Source of the DNA: an uncultured Eubacterium sp.
GTDB taxonomy: Bacteria; Bacillota; Clostridia; Lachnospirales; Lachnospiraceae
Assembly (NCBI GenBank): GCA_904502145.1
Contig: CAJGDH010000010.1
Span: 1 to 19,017, forward strand
Direction: 5' to 3'
Length of the DNA: 19,017 nt
Shown here piece by piece: positions 14,724 to 19,017 of this stretch; the stretch's first letter is position 1, and each line of letters begins with the position of its first letter. The notes below the pieces were generated by a model. That model was not told where the DNA came from. It saw nothing but the letters and a program-made list of their open reading frames with translations, and did no database searches. The position numbers were made by a program, and so were the translations under genes.

Positions 14724-15158
14724 TCACTCATTCTCAAAATCAACGATTCTCTGTACTTTGTCCTTGGATCTGCTGTTGGGATCATATGTGCAGGAAAGGT
14801 ATTCCTTCACCATGCATTCAGCCAGCTTTTCTCCGATCACCTGGGAACCCATGGTGATCACGTTTGCGTTGTTGGATAAAGCGGCTCTCTGTGCCTGGTA
14901 TACATCATGGATACATGCGGCATAAGCACCTTTAACCTTGTTGGCTGCGATGGATACGCCGATACCGGTACCGCATACAACGATGGCTCTGTCATATTCG
15001 CCTGCTGCAACTGCCTGTGCACAGCGGATGGCAACGTTGGCATAGATAGGATCATCACTGCCGAAATCTGCCACTTCGTGGCCAAGTCCTTTAACGTACT
15101 CCATCAGATGAAGCTTAAAATCTGTTGCATTGGGATCACATCCGAAAACGATCTTCAT
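14724..15158 (-). CDS. rpiB: RpiB/LacA/LacB-family sugar-phosphate isomerase
   Basis: Aldose-ketose isomerase of the RpiB fold, 144 aa (family 140-155). The active cysteine loop is present: VVCGTGIGVSIAANKVKGAYAA (C62, T64). HDVYQAQRAALSNNANVITMGSQVIG follows. Two normally conserved histidines are missing. The usual GCDH near the start reads GCDPNATDFK (Pro at 9), and the usual HNxxNV reads SNNANV (Ser at 95). In RpiB the latter histidine helps open the furanose ring, so an open-chain substrate such as a tetrose phosphate, or another sugar phosphate, is worth considering. A phosphate-binding Arg is kept (NSR) and a second is Lys. The ATG has AAAGGAG 7 bases upstream. Fold assignment is sure; substrate is not. 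Confidence 0.88.
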   Translation of the reverse strand: MKIVFGCDPNATDFKLHLMEYVKGLGHEVADFGSDDPIYANVAIRCAQAVAAGEYDRAIVVCGTGIGVSIAANKVKGAYAACIHDVYQAQRAALSNNANVITMGSQVIGEKLAECMVKEYLSCTYDPNSRSKDKVQRIVDFENE

Positions 15159-15230
15159 ATTTTGCTCCTTTCTTGAAATAGCTTTTGTATATCTGTCTGT
15201 TGTTGTGCTGTAATACTGAGATCCTCAGAT

Positions 15231-16025
15231 CTACAGATATTTTCTCATCTCGTCGAGAGAATCATAGATGCAGGTCGGCACTACATCCGACTCTGCCACG
15301 GTCTGCATGTCCGCCTCACCGGTAAGGACCAGGAAGCCTTTGCAGCCGTTGTCCACTCCTGTCCTTACATCAGTGTAAAGACGGTCGCCGACAAAAGCCA
15401 TCTCTTCCGGTTTATATCCGGTGATCTCGGTGATCATCTCCACGGTCTCTTTCCAGGGTTTGCCCAGAAATCTCGGTTTCACGCCCGTGGAATCGGTGAT
15501 CAGGCTGCACATTGCTCCGCAGTCAGGCATGAAGCCATAATCCGTGGGGCAGTTTGTATCCATATGGGTGGCAATGAAGGGAACTCCATTGCGGATATAA
15601 TGGCAGATACGGTCCAGTTTATGGTAGGTCAGGGTTGTATCAAAGCTCTGTACGCAGACGTCAGGGTCTTCCTCCACAAGGTTCAGGCCTTTTCCTTTCC
15701 AGTTCTCCTCCAGAAGAGGGGTTCCGTTTAAGTAGATCCTGGCATTCGGATAGTTTACCTTCAGGAATTCCGCACAGACGTCACCGGCAGTGACCACCTT
15801 GCTCTCATCCACATCAAGTCCCAGCTTGTGGAGTTTCTCCACATATACTCCCGGAACCTTGGACGCATTGTTGGTGAAGAAGATGTAATCCCTCTCCGGA
15901 TCTTCATCCACTTCCCTGATGAAATCAAGGGATCCCTCGATCAAAGTATCGCTGAGATAAACAGTTCCGTCCATATCCAAAACAAAAAGCTTTACTCCGT
16001 TTAATGCTTCCTCTTTCTTTAACAT
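15231..16025 (-). CDS. HAD-IIA family phosphatase (NagD/AraL-like)
   Basis: Cytoplasmic Mg-dependent phosphatase acting on small phosphorylated compounds. The 264-aa protein has HAD motif I DMDGTVYLS (D17, D19), motif II FFTNNAS (T51, N52), motif III Lys in RFLGKPWKE (K189), and motif IV VGDRLYTDV (213-219). The C2-type cap between motifs II and III makes it subclass IIA, as in NagD, AraL and phosphoglycolate-type phosphatases. In B. subtilis AraL is encoded next to AraM, the same pairing as here. It may remove unwanted or stalled sugar phosphates, or act as a catabolic step. The ATG has AAAGGAG 6 bases upstream. It lies 80 bases after the dehydrogenase gene, in the same operon. Confidence 0.92.
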   Translation of the reverse strand: MLKKEEALNGVKLFVLDMDGTVYLSDTLIEGSLDFIREVDEDPERDYIFFTNNASKVPGVYVEKLHKLGLDVDESKVVTAGDVCAEFLKVNYPNARIYLNGTPLLEENWKGKGLNLVEEDPDVCVQSFDTTLTYHKLDRICHYIRNGVPFIATHMDTNCPTDYGFMPDCGAMCSLITDSTGVKPRFLGKPWKETVEMITEITGYKPEEMAFVGDRLYTDVRTGVDNGCKGFLVLTGEADMQTVAESDVVPTCIYDSLDEMRKYL

Positions 16026-16105
16026 AATTGCTCCTTTAACCCTTTACCGGTCAACAGTTACGAATAAATATTTATCTATAAGACTTTATTGATCGCTCAT
16101 ATTGA

Positions 16106-17284
16106 TCAGTCATAGATGTCTGCAGTAATCTTGTGTGCGATGGCTTCCAGTCTGCCTTTGTCCTTTGCGAACTGCATAATGGAATAGCGGGGACGTACGG
16201 TGTAGCCTTTCAGGAGACTCTCCAGGAACAGTTCCCTGCTGATGTTGATCTGCTGCGGTCTGTAGGGTGCTCCGCCGCGCTGAAGAAGTGCTTCGATCTC
16301 CTCGTGGGACGGGCAGAGTTCTTTGACGCCTTCCGGAAGGAGGTCTTCCATCTCCTCAAAGAATCTGGCGATGACCGGTGTAGCCACACCAACCTGGATA
16401 CCGTGATGGTTGGGGTTCAGTCCGCGCTCAACCCAGTCCATCTCCCAGAAATGGGACAGCATATGCTCTGCTCCTGAAGCCGGTCTGGAGATATTGACCA
16501 GTGCCATGGCAACACCTGTGAGGGTAAGTCCTTCAAGAAGGTTGCCCAGTGCTTCGGGATCGCGCTTCGGAAGTTTGTCGCAGGAATCAAATGTGATCTT
16601 CATGGCCCTGTTGGTCAGCTCCACACAGGTATCACAGCGGTAATCGCCGTTGGCCTTCACAGAGAGATCCCAGTCTGCGATGGCAGTGATCTTGCCTACC
16701 ATATCACCGAAACCTGCTGCGATCAGATCGTCCGGTGCAGTCTTAAGAATATCTGTATCACCAACCAGACCGTAGGTCAGGTGTGCAACCGGTGAATACT
16801 TGTGGCCCTGGGAGAAAATGGGGGCTCCGTCTGCCACATAACCGTCCATGGAAGGAGCGGTAGCTACCACGATGTAGGGAAGCTTGCTTCTTGAAGTAAC
16901 GAACTTGACGGAGTCATTGATAACGCCGGATCCCACCGCTACCATGAGGGATGTATCCAGATCCTGCTCCTGAACGATACGTCCGAGTGTGGCCTCATCC
17001 GGGATCAGAATGTCATCTCCTGTGTCAAAAAGGAGTTCCTTGACATTAAATCCGTTCTCCTTGAGAAGTTCCACAGCTTTCTTGCCGGCAACTTTGTAAG
17101 TGTTATTGTCAAAAACAACAAGGATCTTGCCGTCTTTAAAGGGCTCTGCCATCCTGGGGAGATCTTCGATGGCTCCCTTCCTGATGGACATCTCGTGTAC
17201 GCTGAAATTGTGATGTCTTCCGCAGGAGCAGTCGAATTCTGTCTGTGGCATCTCGTTAACTGTAAGGTTCAAAATCTCATTCAT
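16106..17284 (-). CDS. egsA: sn-Glycerol-1-phosphate dehydrogenase-like (AraM/EgsA family)
   Basis: NAD(P)H-dependent, metal-containing dehydrogenase of the iron-alcohol-dehydrogenase/dehydroquinate-synthase fold. In characterised members it reduces dihydroxyacetone phosphate to sn-glycerol-1-phosphate. At 392 aa it matches B. subtilis AraM in length. Cofactor loop GSGVINDSVKF (118-128), ATAPSMDGYVADGAPI (141-156), and metal ligands D194 (GFGDMVGK), H274 (SGAEHMLSHFWEM) and H293 or H294 (NPNHHGIQVG) are all present. The N-terminus carries a Cys/His cluster, CSCGRHH (19-25), ahead of the Rossmann part. The ATG has AAGGAGG 9 bases upstream. As first gene of a sugar-phosphate operon, its substrate may be DHAP or another hydroxy-ketone phosphate. 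A role in heptaprenylglyceryl phosphate synthesis, as in Bacillus, is an alternative. Confidence 0.88.
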   Translation of the reverse strand: MNEILNLTVNEMPQTEFDCSCGRHHNFSVHEMSIRKGAIEDLPRMAEPFKDGKILVVFDNNTYKVAGKKAVELLKENGFNVKELLFDTGDDILIPDEATLGRIVQEQDLDTSLMVAVGSGVINDSVKFVTSRSKLPYIVVATAPSMDGYVADGAPIFSQGHKYSPVAHLTYGLVGDTDILKTAPDDLIAAGFGDMVGKITAIADWDLSVKANGDYRCDTCVELTNRAMKITFDSCDKLPKRDPEALGNLLEGLTLTGVAMALVNISRPASGAEHMLSHFWEMDWVERGLNPNHHGIQVGVATPVIARFFEEMEDLLPEGVKELCPSHEEIEALLQRGGAPYRPQQINISRELFLESLLKGYTVRPRYSIMQFAKDKGRLEAIAHKITADIYD

Positions 17285-17370
17285 TTGCGGTAACCTCCTT
17301 CATCCTTTCCGTTGGATCTTATTGTTTCTATAGGTCATGTTAAAAAGTGGTCTGGTTTCTTTCTGACTTC

Positions 17371-17399
17371 ATTATATATAAACACCTATATGATGTCAA
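17371..17399 (-). promoter_or_regulatory. Perfect consensus promoter of the carbohydrate operon
   Basis: TTGACA (17394-17399) and TATAAT (17371-17376) with a 17-base spacer on the minus strand, about 85 bases before the dehydrogenase ATG. The 80 bases upstream of -35 are very A-rich on the minus strand, as in UP elements. Confidence 0.9.
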
Positions 17400-17404
17400 T
17401 AGGT
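17384..17404. promoter_or_regulatory. Candidate operator palindrome over the operon -35 box
   Basis: Perfect inverted repeat ACCTAT (17384-17389) and ATAGGT (17399-17404) with 9 bases between them. It spans the -35 element and part of the spacer of the operon promoter, where a bound repressor would block RNA polymerase. A further ATAGGT half-site occurs at 17330-17335, in the leader. The SorC-type regulator of this locus is the obvious candidate to bind. Confidence 0.5.
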
Positions 17405-17541
17405 TTTTACGAATAATTTTTACATTTTCCTGTTTATTTTCATTTTTTTGTTTGTTTATTGTGTTTTAAATCATTTTATTTTTACATTTGTAAATTTCTA
17501 CGCTTTTTTGCCCTTATCAGAACATACCCGCCCATCCTCCC

Positions 17542-17606
17542 CGGGACAGCCTGATTTTTTTCTGTCCCGAAAATCTCTGGGAAAATTCCCGGAAAATGAT
17601 TTTCCC
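17542..17606. other. Two tandem stem-loops in the amidase-operon intergenic region
   Basis: First stem CGGGACAG / CTGTCCCG (17542-17549 and 17562-17569, 12-base loop); second GGGAAAAT / ATTTTCCC (17579-17586 and 17599-17606, 12-base loop). Both are perfect 8-bp stems, without a T-run of terminator type. Together with the terminator at 17608-17645 they form three hairpins within about 105 bases. The rest of the 17285-17684 stretch is an AT-rich promoter region with no gene. Confidence 0.5.
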
Positions 17607-17607
17607 G

Positions 17608-17645
17608 AAAAAAAAGACGGCCTCTGCACATGGCATAAACCGTCT
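17608..17645 (-). terminator. Terminator of the degV-amidase unit
   Basis: On the minus strand the stem AGACGG / CCGTCT (arms 17640-17645 and 17615-17620, 19-base loop with some internal pairing) runs into eight T. It lies 40 bases past the amidase stop. The 6-bp stem is short but the T-run is long. Confidence 0.6.
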
Positions 17646-17684
17646 GATCCTGATATGTAGTATAGGATGATATTAATACCGGGT

Positions 17685-18704
17685 TCACCGGTCCTTATAG
17701 GTGGAAAGACCTTTGACGATCCCCTCCGCCAGCCTTTCCTGAGTCTTCCCGGAATAGTCCGATGCCCTGTCCCCCAGCTCCAGGTCCACGGAAGGGATCG
17801 TGGAATAAGAAGTCTGGATCAGGTCAAGCTCGATGGAACCGCCCTTGAAGATGGGAACTCCGGTTTTATCCAATCCCTTTATCAGAGCCTCCCCCAGGGC
17901 ATGGTGCTCCTTCCAGTGGGAAGCCACCGGTTCCATATGCCGGTAGGAGGCCACATCGGGAACAGCAACATAGAAAGCCCCCTTGTCGGAATCCGTACTG
18001 TCGTAATGAAGAGCAATATGGCAGTCGGCATTATTGTTGGCAAAAACCGTCCTGGCGATATTGTCCAGCCTGGTATCTGCCTCTTCCCGGATCATCAGAA
18101 CATCGAATCCTTCCTCCAGGAGAGCATCTTTGAGAAGAAGTGCCAGGGAGAGGACGGCGGATGCCTCCGGGGTACCGTCATCGAATTCCATCCCCGAGGA
18201 GATCGCCATGGAGTATACGGCTCCTTCTCCGTTTGTTCCTCCGTTTACCTTTCCGGTCCCGTCCGGGTGGCTGAGGGTCTTGACGGATTCTCCTCCCGTT
18301 GTACCGTGACCGGCATTCACGGCCACCACCATATTCTTCCGGGATGGAGCATGGGAATAATACAATTTCACCCCGGAATCATGGATCTCGGAAAAATCTG
18401 CATATTCCCAGTTGGGATCCCATGAGATGGTCCTGTCCTCAGGGACCTCACTCTCCGGCTCTTCTGCCGTGGTCCCGGTTTCCTCCCCAGTCTGTAAGGA
18501 TGCTTCTTCGGTCGTGGCCTCCGTCGGCGGGGCGGCCGTAATTTTCTCCTCTTTATTCTCTTCCGCTTCTGTGACCGCTGTACTCCCGGTGGCAGTTCCT
18601 TCAGCCCTGTCGGTCTTCCTGCATCCGCAGAGGGTCAGGATGAGACAGAAAACCAGGAGCAGGTACAGGGTCCGGTACGGTCTCCGGTTAATTGCTGAGT
18701 TCAC
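17685..18704 (-). CDS. Lipoprotein N-acetylmuramoyl-L-alanine amidase (Amidase_3)
   Basis: Zinc hydrolase that cleaves the bond between N-acetylmuramic acid and the stem peptide of the cell wall. From a GTG start at 18704 the protein has 339 aa. It starts with a lipoprotein signal, basic INRRPYR then LYLLLVFCLILTLCGC, with lipobox LCGC and lipid-bearing C28. A Thr/Glu-rich, low-complexity linker follows (about 30-90). The catalytic domain shows VAVNAGHG (H133), E180 (TPEASAVLSLA), NNNADCHIALHYDS (H233) and a late Glu in VDLELGD (E309), the H-E-H-E set of the family. An ATG at 18770 in the same frame would add 22 residues without signal character. The GTG has GGGGGAAG nearby and a better signal peptide, so it is preferred. 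It overlaps the preceding degV-like gene by 17 bases. Confidence 0.85.
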   Translation of the reverse strand: MNSAINRRPYRTLYLLLVFCLILTLCGCRKTDRAEGTATGSTAVTEAEENKEEKITAAPPTEATTEEASLQTGEETGTTAEEPESEVPEDRTISWDPNWEYADFSEIHDSGVKLYYSHAPSRKNMVVAVNAGHGTTGGESVKTLSHPDGTGKVNGGTNGEGAVYSMAISSGMEFDDGTPEASAVLSLALLLKDALLEEGFDVLMIREEADTRLDNIARTVFANNNADCHIALHYDSTDSDKGAFYVAVPDVASYRHMEPVASHWKEHHALGEALIKGLDKTGVPIFKGGSIELDLIQTSYSTIPSVDLELGDRASDYSGKTQERLAEGIVKGLSTYKDR

Positions 18705-19017
18705 GGTCTTCCCCCATAAAAAACAGTGCGATGGTACCGGGACCCACGTGGGATCCGGTACAGTAGTCATAAGAAGTATTGATGAATTCCCTGACCTGGA
18801 TCCTCTCCAGGATCTTGTCCATGACCATCAGGGATTCTTCGTAGGCGTCCGCATGGGCGATCCCGATGATCTGTTTCATGGGATCAACGATATTATTACA
18901 GACCAGATCAATGAGATCCTTCAGGGATTTTTTCCTTCCCCGGCATTTTCGGAACTGGACGATATAGCCGTCCCTGTTCCCCTTAAGCAGAGGTTTGATG
19001 TTCAGTACATTTCCCAC
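18688..19017 (-). CDS. DegV-family fatty acid-binding protein, C-terminal part
   Basis: The last 109 codons of a gene whose start lies beyond the right edge. The residue at the edge is an internal Val codon, not a start. The sequence GNVLNIKPLLKGNRDGYIV...RGRKKSLKDLIDLV, then IIGIAHADAYEESLMVMDKI, then a final TGSHVGPGTIALFFMG, is the standard C-terminal half of DegV/DAK-like proteins. These hold a fatty acid and, as FakB, pass it to the FakA kinase in some Gram-positives. Whether this one works with FakA cannot be told. The amidase start codon lies within its last codons, so the pair is probably co-transcribed. Confidence 0.9.
   Translation of the reverse strand: MGNVLNIKPLLKGNRDGYIVQFRKCRGRKKSLKDLIDLVCNNIVDPMKQIIGIAHADAYEESLMVMDKILERIQVREFINTSYDYCTGSHVGPGTIALFFMGEDRELSN

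Noticed and set aside
16026..16105. Catabolite-repression (cre) site or internal promoter before the HAD gene
   Set aside because: An ACCGGT core near 16045 does not match the cre consensus in the flanks, and no paired -35/-10 was found.
17667..18425. 252-aa plus-strand open frame opposite the amidase
   Set aside because: The amidase carries its zinc ligands and signal peptide; the plus frame is a shadow.
1..19017. CRISPR array, tRNA, rRNA, insertion sequence or phage genes
   Set aside because: No regularly spaced long repeats, cloverleaf-like sequences, transposase motifs or phage structural proteins were seen on either strand.

Overview
The window reads as chromosomal DNA from a low-to-mid-GC, Gram-positive anaerobe of the class Clostridia, most likely Lachnospiraceae. 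Three things point that way. Nearly every gene has a strong AGGAGG-type ribosome binding site. Promoters are close to the sigma-A consensus and terminators are stem-loops with a T-run. The gene families also fit: a TagB/TagF-type teichoic acid polymerase, DegV, a transketolase split into two subunits, a FusA-like second EF-G, and a PurO-type IMP cyclohydrolase. No rRNA, tRNA, CRISPR array, insertion sequence or phage gene was seen. The assignment is an inference; no marker gene is present.

Left part (1-9350): mixed housekeeping genes in small units. The window opens inside an EF-G-like GTPase gene (minus), divergent from aroA (plus). A minus-strand purO-purH pair carries the last two steps of IMP synthesis as two separate proteins instead of the usual fused PurH. 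A CYTH/class IV adenylyl cyclase-like gene runs divergently from purO and ends tail-to-tail, overlapping by a few bases, with pta. Upstream of pta lies an unrecognised membrane-anchored coiled-coil protein. Divergent from it is a plus-strand pair: a CDP-glycerol glycerophosphotransferase-like enzyme and a DUF4097-like beta-repeat protein, closed by a strong terminator at about 9299-9347.

Middle and right part (9375-17404): a carbohydrate locus, all on the minus strand. Read in the direction of transcription from a perfect TTGACA-17-TATAAT promoter, it encodes a glycerol-1-phosphate dehydrogenase-like enzyme (AraM/EgsA family), a HAD-IIA phosphatase, an RpiB/LacAB-type isomerase, a small (217 aa) transaldolase, transketolase N and C subunits, and an FGGY sugar kinase. 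A strong terminator follows. After it comes a SorC-family sugar-phosphate-responsive regulator with its own perfect consensus promoter. A 6+9+6 bp palindrome overlaps the -35 box of the operon promoter and is a good operator candidate. The set looks like a route that phosphorylates a short ketose or polyol, isomerises it and feeds it into the non-oxidative pentose phosphate pathway. The RpiB homologue lacks two histidines that ribose-5-phosphate isomerases use, so the true substrate may not be a pentose. No transporter gene is in the window.

Right end (17520-19017): an AT-rich 400-bp intergenic region with three stem-loops, then a lipoprotein N-acetylmuramoyl-L-alanine amidase. Its probable GTG start lies inside the end of a DegV-family gene that runs off the window.
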